Source: Novosphingobium sp. 18050
Lineage (GTDB): Bacteria > Pseudomonadota > Alphaproteobacteria > Sphingomonadales > Sphingomonadaceae
Length of the DNA stretch: 64,000 nt
Direction: 5' to 3'
NCBI RefSeq assembly: GCF_902706195.1
Contig: NZ_CACSJO010000003.1
Coordinates: 186,001 to 250,000 of the forward strand
Numbering within the stretch: the stretch's first letter is position 1; the number at the start of each line of letters is the position of its first letter. The position numbers were made by a program, and so were the translations under genes. The notes beneath the pieces were generated by a model that was given only the letters and a program-made list of their open reading frames with translations, had not been told where the DNA came from and ran no database searches. Positions 9,143-16,920 of this stretch are shown piece after piece.

Positions 9143-9769
9143 TTAGTCAGGATCGGATTCGGGTTCATCCGTCTTGCGGACATTTGCGGGCCCCAGAACC
9201 GCCTCGATCATGTCTTCGTCGACGGGATCGAGCAGGCCTGCGGCGCGCAGTTCGTCGATGCCGGGCAGTTCCCTGAGCGTACCCAGCCCGAAGTGATCCA
9301 GGAACACCAGCGTCGTCGCATAGATGACCGGGCGGCCGGGCACCTCTCGCCGTCCGGCCACGCGCACCCAGCCCGCTTCCATCAGCACGTCGAGCGTGCC
9401 CTTGGCGGTCTGCACGCCGCGAATCGCCTCGATCTCGGCGCGGCTGACCGGCTCGTGATATGCGACGATTGCTAGCACCTCGGTGGCCGCGCGGGACAGG
9501 CGGCGCAATTCCTCCTTCTCGCGGCGCAGGAGGTGGGCAAGATCGGGCGCGGTCTCGAAGTGCCAGCGCTTGCCGCGCTCCACGAGCAGAATGCCGCGCC
9601 CTTCGTAATGGCGGGCAAGTTCGGCAATGGCGGGACGCACCTGGCCCGCACCCTTTTCGCCGAAGCCGAGGTGGAGCGCGATCTGTTCGGCGCTCATCGG
9701 CTCCTCGGCCGCGAACAGCGTGGCTTCCACGGCGCGGACGAGGTCGTCGGGGGCTTCCGCAGCGATCAC
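9143..9769 (-). CDS. scpB: Segregation and condensation protein B
   Basis: A 208-residue winged-helix protein, partner of ScpA in the SMC condensin complex that organises and segregates the chromosome. The body VEATLFAAEEPMSAEQIALH and the YHEPVSRAEIEAIRGV segment are typical ScpB, and VIYATTLVFLDHFGL is the second winged helix. A GTG at 9769 is taken as start because it overlaps the scpA stop in a GTGA junction; longer in-frame readings run through the antisense of scpA's own frame. Translational coupling to scpA is likely. Confidence 0.92.
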   Translation of the reverse strand: MIAAEAPDDLVRAVEATLFAAEEPMSAEQIALHLGFGEKGAGQVRPAIAELARHYEGRGILLVERGKRWHFETAPDLAHLLRREKEELRRLSRAATEVLAIVAYHEPVSRAEIEAIRGVQTAKGTLDVLMEAGWVRVAGRREVPGRPVIYATTLVFLDHFGLGTLRELPGIDELRAAGLLDPVDEDMIEAVLGPANVRKTDEPESDPD

Positions 9770-10560
9770 GGCTTCACCGCCCGGAGCCGCAGAGGTCCGA
9801 ACGTCTCGTCCTGCACGATTTCCGCCTTGCCGGTGCGCGCCAGCTCCAGCGCCGCGACGAAGCTGGAGGCCAGCGCCGAGCGCCGCAGCCGCGGGTCGGC
9901 CCAGGTATCGTGCGCGGGCGGCAGGAAATCGCGCAGGTCCATCCAGTCGATCGCCACGCCCAGCATCGAGGACACCCGCTGGATCGCGCTGTCCAGCGTC
10001 ATCACCATCCGCTCGCGTACCATGTGGACCACTGGTTCGGAGCGGACCTTCACATCGCCATAAGCCCGCACGAGGTCGTACCAAGAACACTGCCACAGCG
10101 ACTTGCGATCGACGCGCAGCCCCTCGGGTGCGCCGCGCGCGAAGACATCGCGGCCCAGCCGGTTGCGGCCCATCAGCCGCCCCGCCGCCTCGCGCATGGC
10201 GCCCAGCCTTTGCAGACGCATCTGGAGGCGCAGGGCCATTTCCTCCGGGCTGGGATCTTCCGCCTCGTCGCGCGGCAGCAGCAGCGCGGATTTCAGGTAA
10301 GCGAGCCAGGCCGCCATCACCAGATAGTCGGCCGCCAGTTCCAGCCGCAGCGCCTCGGCCTGCTCGATATAGGTGAGGTAGGCGTCGACCAGTTCAAGGA
10401 TCGAGATCGTGCGCAGGTCCACCTTCTGCCGCCGCGCAAGGTCTAGCAGCAGGTCGAGCGGGCCTTCCCAGCCGTCGATCTCCAGATAAAGCGCATCGTC
10501 CTGCGCCTCGGCGCGGTCTTCACCGCCCCAGCCATCGAACAGGCCCGGAGCCTCGATCAC
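9766..10560 (-). CDS. scpA: Segregation and condensation protein A
   Basis: A 264-residue kleisin subunit of bacterial condensin. The family signature EGPLDLLLDLARRQKVDLRT appears at about residues 32-51, followed by ADYLVMAAWLAYLKSALLLP. The start is a GTG at 10560, 3 bp after the nagZ stop, so nagZ-scpA-scpB form one leftward operon. The N-terminal 25 residues are acidic and variable. Confidence 0.93.
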   Translation of the reverse strand: MIEAPGLFDGWGGEDRAEAQDDALYLEIDGWEGPLDLLLDLARRQKVDLRTISILELVDAYLTYIEQAEALRLELAADYLVMAAWLAYLKSALLLPRDEAEDPSPEEMALRLQMRLQRLGAMREAAGRLMGRNRLGRDVFARGAPEGLRVDRKSLWQCSWYDLVRAYGDVKVRSEPVVHMVRERMVMTLDSAIQRVSSMLGVAIDWMDLRDFLPPAHDTWADPRLRRSALASSFVAALELARTGKAEIVQDETFGPLRLRAVKP

Positions 10561-10563
10561 GCC

Positions 10564-11577
10564 TCAGGCCGCCCGTAGTGCCAGCAGCGAGTCGCGCTGC
10601 GCGATGAGAGTGGCGTGGTCGGCGCCCATGTGCGCCTCGCCAGTTGCCGCCAGCGCCGTGTCCAGCCGGGCGTGGCCTTGTTCGCTCATCACCGGCACGG
10701 TCTTCGCGATGCCGACCATGTCGTCCATCTTGGCCCAGCAGTTGAGCGCAAGGTCGCAGCCGGCCGCGATGGCGCCCGCCGCACGCTCGGGAACCGAGCC
10801 GGACAGCGCTTCCATGTCGAGGTCGTCGCTCATCAGCAGGCCGGTGAAGCCTATGCGTTTGCGGATCACCTCACCCACGACGAAAGGCGATAGCGTGGCG
10901 GGGTTTTCATCGTCCCACGCGGTGTAGCGGACGTGCGCGGTCATGCCGATCGGCGCCGAGGCGAGGGTGCGGAACGGCGCGATGTCCAGTTCCAGTTCCT
11001 CGGCGGAGGCGGTGACGGTGGGCAGTTCCTTGTGGCTGTCCGCCATGGCGCGGCCGTGGCCGGGGATGTGCTTGATGCATCCCGCCACGCCTGCACGGGC
11101 GAACCCGTCGAGGATCGCGCGGGCCAGCGCGGCGACGCGCATCGGCTCAGACCCCAGCGCGCGGTCGCCCACCACATCGTGTGCGCCCGGCTGGCGCACG
11201 TCGAGCGAGGGGTGCAGGTCGACGGTGATGCCCGCTTCGGCGAGGTCGAGGCCCAGCGCATGGGCATTGGCGCGCGCGGCCTCGATGGCGCTGGCGGGGG
11301 CCAGGTCGTAGAGCCGGTCGAACACTTCGCCGGGGGGGTATTTCGGCCAGACCGGCGGCTTCAGGCGCACCACGCGGCCGCCTTCCTGATCGACGCAAAT
11401 GAACAGCCGGTCGCGCCCGTGAAGGCTGCGCAGTTCATCGGTGAGCCCACGCACTTGCTCGCGGCTCTGCGCGTTGCGGCCGAACAGGACGTAGCCCGCC
11501 GGATCCGCATCGCGGAAGAACGCACGCTCGTCGTCAGTGAGGGTCAGGCCGGAGAGGCCGAAAAGAGCCGGTACCAT
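10564..11577 (-). CDS. nagZ: Beta-N-acetylhexosaminidase NagZ
   Basis: A 337-residue cytoplasmic family 3 glycoside hydrolase that removes N-acetylglucosamine from anhydromuropeptides in cell-wall recycling. The family motif KHIPGHG followed by the MADSHKELP loop carries the catalytic His/Asp dyad, and SDDLDMEAL contains the nucleophile Asp. ATG 11577 (MVPALFG) gives the normal compact N-terminus; an alternative in-frame ATG at 11613 would add 12 residues. It heads the nagZ-scpA-scpB block. Confidence 0.92.
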   Translation of the reverse strand: MVPALFGLSGLTLTDDERAFFRDADPAGYVLFGRNAQSREQVRGLTDELRSLHGRDRLFICVDQEGGRVVRLKPPVWPKYPPGEVFDRLYDLAPASAIEAARANAHALGLDLAEAGITVDLHPSLDVRQPGAHDVVGDRALGSEPMRVAALARAILDGFARAGVAGCIKHIPGHGRAMADSHKELPTVTASAEELELDIAPFRTLASAPIGMTAHVRYTAWDDENPATLSPFVVGEVIRKRIGFTGLLMSDDLDMEALSGSVPERAAGAIAAGCDLALNCWAKMDDMVGIAKTVPVMSEQGHARLDTALAATGEAHMGADHATLIAQRDSLLALRAA

Positions 11578-11663
11578 GTCCGGTTTGGTCGCAGAAACCG
11601 CAGGCGTTCGCAAGGAAGCGGGGTGATCGGGATGTGGATGGCTCGTCCTTTAAGGCCGCTCCT

Positions 11664-12449
11664 CTAAGGCCGCATCACCCAGCCACCGTCGACGTGCATG
11701 GTCTGCCCCGTGATCCACTGCCCCGCCGGCGAGCAGAGCAGCAGCAGCGTGCCGACCAACTCGTCCGGAGCGCCGCGCGGGTTGATGGCGCAAGCCATTT
11801 CGAGAAAGCGGATGAACGGCGAATCGTCCGGCACCAGCAGCTTGCCCGCATCCGAGGTGACATTGCCCGGCGCGATGGCATTGCAGGTGATGCCGTCCTT
11901 GCCCAGCTGCTTGGCGAGCGTGGTGGTCAGCCCGACCAGCGCCAGCTTGGAGATGCCGTAAAGCCCGCTCGCCGGGAACGCACCGCCGCTGGTCTGGTTG
12001 ACGATCCGCCCGCCTCCGCGCTCGCGCATCGAGGGGATAACCGCGCGGGCGCAGAGCAGCGCGCCGTTAACGTTCACCGAAAACGCCCGGTTCCACGCGT
12101 CCAGGCTCACCGTCTCGCAGTTGTCGTAGCTGATATCGACCATCAGCGCAGCATTGTTGACCAGCACGTCGACCCCGCCGAATGCCTCGCACGCGGCTTT
12201 GCCCATGGCGAGGGTGGAGGCCTCGTCGGCAACGTCCACCTGCACTGCCAGCGCCTTGCCGCCGAGGCCCGCGATCTCTGCGGCGACGGCTTCAGCCCCT
12301 TCGAGGTTCAGGTCGGCGACGACGACGCTCGCCCCCGCCTCTGCAAGGCCCAGGGCATAGGCCCGGCCGATGGAATTGCCGCGTCCGCCGGCGCCGGTGA
12401 CCACGGCCACCTTGCCATTGAGGCGGAACTGATCGAGCGTGAATGTCAT
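11664..12449 (-). CDS. Short-chain dehydrogenase/reductase (SDR), first copy
   Basis: A 261-residue classical SDR with Rossmann motif TGAGGRGNSIGRA, an NNA strand (VNNAALMV), and catalytic YGISK. The cofactor loop is longer than the usual TGxxxGIG, resembling dihydrodiol or gluconate-type members. VVADLNLEGA after strand two has an Asp, which favours NAD. It is the last gene of a leftward block of four genes with a second SDR, a CMD-like protein and an aldehyde dehydrogenase, so a step in a catabolic pathway for a hydroxylated substrate is inferred. The substrate is not identifiable. Confidence 0.85.
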   Translation of the reverse strand: MTFTLDQFRLNGKVAVVTGAGGRGNSIGRAYALGLAEAGASVVVADLNLEGAEAVAAEIAGLGGKALAVQVDVADEASTLAMGKAACEAFGGVDVLVNNAALMVDISYDNCETVSLDAWNRAFSVNVNGALLCARAVIPSMRERGGGRIVNQTSGGAFPASGLYGISKLALVGLTTTLAKQLGKDGITCNAIAPGNVTSDAGKLLVPDDSPFIRFLEMACAINPRGAPDELVGTLLLLCSPAGQWITGQTMHVDGGWVMRP

Positions 12450-12471
12450 CTTCGTACTCCCGCAGACCGGC

Positions 12472-13227
12472 TCAACCGGCCGTGATACCCTTGTCGATGT
12501 CGATACAGGCACCGTGGAAACCGCGCCCGGCCTCGGAGGCCAGCAGCAGGACCATGTCCGCCACGTCGTCCACCTCGACCTGCCCGCGCATGCCCGAGAA
12601 TCGCTTGAGCAGTTCCATGTCGCAGTTTTCGGGCGGGCGGTAATTGAGCGTGATATTGGTGACCATGCCGCCGGGCGCGACCGCGTTGATGCGGATCGGG
12701 GCCTTCTGGAACTCCATCGCCATGGCCTTGGTCATGCCCAGGATGCCCCATTTGCTGGCGCAATAGGCCGCGACATAGGCCTCGCCGATGTGTGAGGCGC
12801 ATGAGGCGACGTTGACGATCGCACCGTTGGTTTCCAGCAGGTGCGGGATCGCGCCCTGCGACAGCACGAAAGGCGCGTCGAGATTGACGGCCATGGTGCG
12901 CCGATACTGCTCCTGCGGCATCTCCGGCGTGTTGACGAGGTAGATCAACCCGGCAATGTTGCACAGCGCATCGAGCCGCCCGAACCGCTCCACCGCCTCG
13001 GGCACCACCTTCGCGCAGGCTGCTGCATCGGCAAGATCGACGACCTGCGTCGCCACTGCCCGCTCGCTCTTCGCCAGCAGCGCGGCGGTTTCGGCCAGAC
13101 CTTGCGGGTTGACGTCGACGAGCCAGAGATCGGCCCCCGCCTCGGCCAGCTTGAGCGCGCTCGCCCGGCCCAACCCGGATGCGGCGCCGGTAACAAGCGC
13201 GACCTTGCCGGTCATATCGGTATTCAT
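12472..13227 (-). CDS. Short-chain dehydrogenase/reductase (SDR), second copy
   Basis: A 251-residue classical SDR with TGAASGLGRA, the cofactor-selective Asp in LWLVDVNPQG, a CNIAG motif in place of NNAG, and catalytic YCASK. It is only moderately similar to the SDR downstream of it, so the two are unlikely to be a recent duplication. ATG 13227 (MNTDMTGK) is preferred over an upstream in-frame ATG that would add 18 non-SDR residues. It belongs to the leftward catabolic block and is separated from its neighbour by 22 bp. Confidence 0.85.
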   Translation of the reverse strand: MNTDMTGKVALVTGAASGLGRASALKLAEAGADLWLVDVNPQGLAETAALLAKSERAVATQVVDLADAAACAKVVPEAVERFGRLDALCNIAGLIYLVNTPEMPQEQYRRTMAVNLDAPFVLSQGAIPHLLETNGAIVNVASCASHIGEAYVAAYCASKWGILGMTKAMAMEFQKAPIRINAVAPGGMVTNITLNYRPPENCDMELLKRFSGMRGQVEVDDVADMVLLLASEAGRGFHGACIDIDKGITAG

Positions 13228-13297
13228 GCTGTTCTCTCCATCCCTGTCTTCCGCATTGTCCAGGCCGCTGGGCGAAGACACCTGCCTGGGTAATGCT

Positions 13298-14083
13298 CTA
13301 GCCGTTCCACGGCAGGCCCTTGGCCACCTTGCCGATCATCTCCTGCACCACCCCATTGATCCGCGAGGCTTTGGGCCAACCCGCGTGGGTGCCGTACTGC
13401 AGCACGAATTCGAGCATCTGCTCGCCAGTGCAGTTGCCGCTCGCCATGGCGGCGTGGATGTGGCTGCGGATCGGGATCTCGGCCGCCGATTCGCACACGC
13501 CGACCAGCGTGATCCAACGCCGCGAGGCTTCGTCGAGGCCGGGCCGCCACCACATCTCGCCAAAGACGAAGTTGTTGATGCCCTGGAGATAGGGCGAGCT
13601 TGGCGGCCCCGGCGGAAAGGTCATGACCTTGGCGAAGGCCGCATGGCCGCGATCGTTGCGGGCCTGCGCATCCCAGGGTTCGGGGCAGATCGCCGGTACA
13701 TGCGCGGGCGGCAGGGCCAGTTCGCCGGCCATGCGCGTCACCGAACGGTCCAGCGTGCCGCCGTTGCCCCACCCTGCATAAACGGCCAGATGCAGCGCCG
13801 CCTCGCGCAGTTCGGCAAGGCTCAGGTGCCCGCCGACCAGAGCGCCGCGCACGAAATCGTCGAGTTGGCTTTCCTCCAGCCCGCAGGTCGCCGCGCTGGC
13901 CATGGCGACGATCAGGCGCGGCCGCATCGGCAGGCCGGGACGGGTCCAGACCTCGGCCCAGACGAAGTCGCGCCAGGATTCCTCCAGCAGGCTCGCCGGT
14001 TCGCGGGGGTTGCGGGCCGTCGCCTGCGCCTCGGCGGCGAGACCACTGGCGGCGCGGTCTTTGGGATCAAGCATCAGCATCAC
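13298..14083 (-). CDS. Two-domain carboxymuconolactone decarboxylase-like protein
   Basis: A 261-residue all-alpha protein with two CMD/AhpD-like repeats. The first is around LRPRLIVAMASAATCG-like sequence (about 53-105), and the second contains WITLVGVCESAAEIPIRSHI (about 190-250). The AhpD CxxC redox pair is absent, so peroxide reductase activity is unlikely and a lactone decarboxylase or related role is more plausible. Its stop region overlaps the aldehyde dehydrogenase (14080-14083), implying coupling. Function in the pathway is inferred from neighbours. Confidence 0.78.
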   Translation of the reverse strand: MMLMLDPKDRAASGLAAEAQATARNPREPASLLEESWRDFVWAEVWTRPGLPMRPRLIVAMASAATCGLEESQLDDFVRGALVGGHLSLAELREAALHLAVYAGWGNGGTLDRSVTRMAGELALPPAHVPAICPEPWDAQARNDRGHAAFAKVMTFPPGPPSSPYLQGINNFVFGEMWWRPGLDEASRRWITLVGVCESAAEIPIRSHIHAAMASGNCTGEQMLEFVLQYGTHAGWPKASRINGVVQEMIGKVAKGLPWNG

Positions 14084-15552
14084 TCCTGCAGGTTGACCCA
14101 GACGTTGCGCACTTGCTGGAACTCGCGCAGCGCCTCGATCCCGCCGAGACGGCCGTGGCCCGAATGCTTCATGCCGCCGAACGGGACGCAGGGCGTCATC
14201 GCCTCGCCCGAGCCGTTGACCTGCACCTGCCCCGCCATCATCTGCCCCGCGACGCGGTGGGCGCGGGTCAGGCTGGTCGTGTGGACATAGGCGCCCAGAC
14301 CGTAATCGCTGTCGTTGGCGAGCGAGACGGCCTCCTCCTCGCTGTCAAACGGCGTGACCACGAGGACCGGGCCGAACACCTCGTTCCGCGCGATGGCGCT
14401 GCCCGGCGCGACGTCGGCCAGCACCGTGATCGGCAGGAAGAAGCCGGAGCCATGATCGCCCCCCAGTCGCTCGCCGCCGCAGACGAGGCGCGCGCCGTCG
14501 GCGATCCCGCCTGCGACCATGCCCTGAATGCGCTCCAGCGCCGGCTCGGAGATGACCGGGCCCATGATCGTGTCCATCGCCAGCGGATCGCCGACCTTGA
14601 TGTGCCCCGCCATGGCCGCCAGCATCTGCACGTAAGGCTCGTAGATCGAGCGCTCCACCAGCAGCCGCGTGCCGTTGACACAGCCCTGGCCGTTGGCGCT
14701 GACCGCACCGGACAGCCCGCGCTTCGCCGCTGCCTGAAGGTTTGCGTCGGCAAAGACCAGCACCGCCGACTTGCCGCCCAGTTCCAGGCCCACCGGCTTC
14801 AGGCTCTGCGCCGCGCTGCCAAGGATCTTGCGTGCCGTACCGCCCGATCCGATGAATTCGATCTTGCCGATGCCGGGATGCGCGACCATCGCCGCCCCCA
14901 CGTCAGGGCCGCCGGTAACGAGGTTGACCACCCCCGGCGGAAAACCCGCCTGCCCGATGATTTCCATCAGCTTCATCAGCGAAAACGGCGCGTTCTCCGG
15001 CGCTTTCAGCACCACGCAGTTGCCGGCCGCCAGCGCCGGGGCCAGACACATCGTCGCCGCGAACAGCGGCCCGTTCCACGGCACGATGATCCCCACCACG
15101 CCGTAAGGCTCATACATCACGTAATCGTGGGCGGGACCGCCCCATGTGCTGACCGTGCGGCCCTCGATCTTGTCCGCCCAGCCGCCGAAGTAGCGGAATT
15201 TCTGCGCGGCATCGGCGCTCATGTGCGGACCGGCGAGGATGATGGAGCCGTTCTCGATCGAGAGCAGCGGGGTCATTTGCGCGGCATTCTCCTCGATCAG
15301 CGCGGCAAGGCGCAGCATCAGATCGCGCCGCTTGTCGCCCGTCATCGCGCGCCATGCCGGGGCGGCTGCCTGCGCTGCGGCGACGGCGCGGTCGACGTCG
15401 CCCGCATCGGCCAGCCGCATTTCTGCTGTGACTTCGGCAGTGCCCGGATAGACGTGTTCAAATGCAGCGCCGCTGCCGCCCGCTTCTTTTTCCCCGCCTA
15501 TGACGAGGGCGTGGCGCGGCAGGACCGACCGATCCGGTGTGAGAAATGCCAT
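14080..15552 (-). CDS. NAD(P)-dependent aldehyde dehydrogenase
   Basis: A 490-residue ALDH superfamily enzyme that oxidises an aldehyde to the acid. The general-base Glu is in GLELGGKSA, the nucleophilic Cys in ANGQGCVNGTRLL, and the cofactor region is VPWNGPLFA followed by LKAPENAP. ATG 15552 (MAFLTPD) is used because upstream in-frame residues are not ALDH-like. It heads the leftward block and is divergent from the GntR-type regulator across 141 bp, so it is probably controlled by that protein. Confidence 0.92.
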   Translation of the reverse strand: MAFLTPDRSVLPRHALVIGGEKEAGGSGAAFEHVYPGTAEVTAEMRLADAGDVDRAVAAAQAAAPAWRAMTGDKRRDLMLRLAALIEENAAQMTPLLSIENGSIILAGPHMSADAAQKFRYFGGWADKIEGRTVSTWGGPAHDYVMYEPYGVVGIIVPWNGPLFAATMCLAPALAAGNCVVLKAPENAPFSLMKLMEIIGQAGFPPGVVNLVTGGPDVGAAMVAHPGIGKIEFIGSGGTARKILGSAAQSLKPVGLELGGKSAVLVFADANLQAAAKRGLSGAVSANGQGCVNGTRLLVERSIYEPYVQMLAAMAGHIKVGDPLAMDTIMGPVISEPALERIQGMVAGGIADGARLVCGGERLGGDHGSGFFLPITVLADVAPGSAIARNEVFGPVLVVTPFDSEEEAVSLANDSDYGLGAYVHTTSLTRAHRVAGQMMAGQVQVNGSGEAMTPCVPFGGMKHSGHGRLGGIEALREFQQVRNVWVNLQE

Positions 15553-15619
15553 CGTTCTTGCTCCCGTCCCAACGCGCCGGGGCGGCTTTGCGGCCACCCG
15601 TCTTGAGCAGGATGTTATG

Positions 15620-15659
15620 TGCGTTTAAATAGGCGCTCAACGGACTTGAATTGCGTTTA
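15620..15659. promoter_or_regulatory. Candidate operator: direct TGCGTTTA repeats
   Basis: TGCGTTTA occurs at 15620-15627 and again at 15652-15659, 32 bp apart, in the 141-bp region between the divergent aldehyde dehydrogenase and GntR-type regulator genes. Spacing of about three helical turns and position suit binding of the regulator to both promoters. This is a pattern observation only. Confidence 0.35.
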
Positions 15660-15693
15660 TCGATGCCGATCTGGCGGAATCGGAGCCTATTAT

Positions 15694-16413
15694 ATGCCTG
15701 TAATTGACACTCCGCTCAAAGTGCAGCGACGGCGCGGGACGAACCTCGTCGCCGCGACCACCGAAGTTCTGCGCGAACGCATCTTTGCCGCCGCCCCCGG
15801 CGCTCTGATCGGATCACTCCATGCGCTGGCCCGCAGCCTTGAGGTAGGCATCGTCACACTGCAACAGGCCGCCCGCGTCCTTGAACACGAGGGACTGCTG
15901 GAAGTCCGACGCGGTCCGGGCGGCGGCTATTACGGCGCCCGGCCGGATGATGCCGCGCTGGAACGGGCCTTCGACGCCTATCTGCGGGTCCACCCGGCGA
16001 CCTGGGAGGAGGCGCTGGACATGACTTCGCTGCTGTTCAACGAACTTGCCGCCGCAGCCGCCGGATGCCGGGACGCGGACCTGCTTGGCGATCTGCGTAT
16101 GATGGCGGGGCAAGTGGAAACCTGCGCCAGCGACGCGGACCTCGGCGCCTTCGAGTTCGCGTTTCAGGAACTGCTGTTCCGCATGGTCCGCCGCCCGCTG
16201 TTCGAAATGCTCACCCGCGTCACCCTGCACTATGCCACCTCCCGCTCCAATGCGCCGGTGCGGACGCTGGAGCATGACATGGAAACCTGGAAGGCAGGCC
16301 GCCGGCGCATCATCGCCGCTATCCTCGCCCATGACGCAGCCCTCGCCCGCTTCGAAGCCGAACGCAGCAACCGCGCGGTGATTCTACGGCACCTCAATGC
16401 CGCGCGCGTCTGA
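15694..16413 (+). CDS. GntR-family transcriptional regulator
   Basis: A 239-residue DNA-binding protein. The N-terminal winged helix spans about 15-80 (SLHALARSLEVGIVTLQQAA as the helix-turn-helix, then HEGLLEVRRGPGGGYY as the wing). The C-terminal all-helical part resembles an FCD-type effector domain (about 95-225), though several usual metal-binding His positions are not clear. ATG 15694 starts directly before the conserved body. It is divergent from the dehydrogenase/CMD block and is its likely local regulator, responding to a pathway metabolite. Confidence 0.82.
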   Translation: MPVIDTPLKVQRRRGTNLVAATTEVLRERIFAAAPGALIGSLHALARSLEVGIVTLQQAARVLEHEGLLEVRRGPGGGYYGARPDDAALERAFDAYLRVHPATWEEALDMTSLLFNELAAAAAGCRDADLLGDLRMMAGQVETCASDADLGAFEFAFQELLFRMVRRPLFEMLTRVTLHYATSRSNAPVRTLEHDMETWKAGRRRIIAAILAHDAALARFEAERSNRAVILRHLNAARV

Positions 16414-16452
16414 GGGTTACCCGGCCGCGTAATTGGTGGCACAGTCCGCCCC

Positions 16453-16854
16453 ATGACACGCCGTTTCGGACCTCCCCCCTCGCCCGCCGATTTCGAGGCG
16501 CTTGCTCATGCAGCCTTCACGCGCATTCCCGAACCCTTTGCACAGCACCTTGGCGGGATCACCGTCCACATCGAGGAATTCGCCGACGAGGAAACCCTGC
16601 GCGCGCTGGATATCGACGATCCGTTCGGCCTCACCGGGCTGTACCACGGCCGCTCGATGGACACCGATTCGGTATGGATATCGGGTGAATTCCCGCCGCG
16701 CATCACCCTCTACCGCCAGCCCCTGCTGGCCGAGTGGTGCGAGACCGAAGTGCAGCTGGAAGACCTCGTCGCCCATGTCGTCATCCATGAGGTCGGCCAT
16801 CACTTCGGACTGTCCGACGATGCCATGCACGCGCTGGAGGACGAAGTGCGCTGA
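16453..16854 (+). CDS. Small zincin-like metallopeptidase family protein
   Basis: A 133-residue protein of the minimal zincin (TTHA0227/PF06262) family. The HEVGHHFGLSDDAMHALE segment holds the HExxH zinc motif with a third ligand candidate downstream. The family is widespread and structurally characterised, but its substrate is unknown. It lies 39 bp after the GntR-type regulator gene on the same strand and 66 bp before a 5'-nucleotidase gene. No signal peptide is present, so it is probably cytoplasmic. Confidence 0.88.
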   Translation: MTRRFGPPPSPADFEALAHAAFTRIPEPFAQHLGGITVHIEEFADEETLRALDIDDPFGLTGLYHGRSMDTDSVWISGEFPPRITLYRQPLLAEWCETEVQLEDLVAHVVIHEVGHHFGLSDDAMHALEDEVR

Positions 16855-16861
16855 CCGTGCG

Positions 16862-16874
16862 TGCAAAGTTTGCA
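16862..16874. promoter_or_regulatory. 13-bp palindrome TGCAAAGTTTGCA
   Basis: A perfect palindrome (TGCAAA-G-TTTGCA) lies 46 bp upstream of the 5'-nucleotidase lipoprotein gene. It could be an operator, but no regulator can be named. Confidence 0.25.
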
Positions 16875-16920
16875 AAATTCGTCCTTTGAGCGTCACCTTT
16901 CCTTGCGATAGAGCCGCCCC

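Noticed and set aside
14113..15606. Open frame of 497 codons opposite the aldehyde dehydrogenase
   Set aside because: Antisense artefact of a high-GC gene; rich in His, Arg and Asp with no fold signal.
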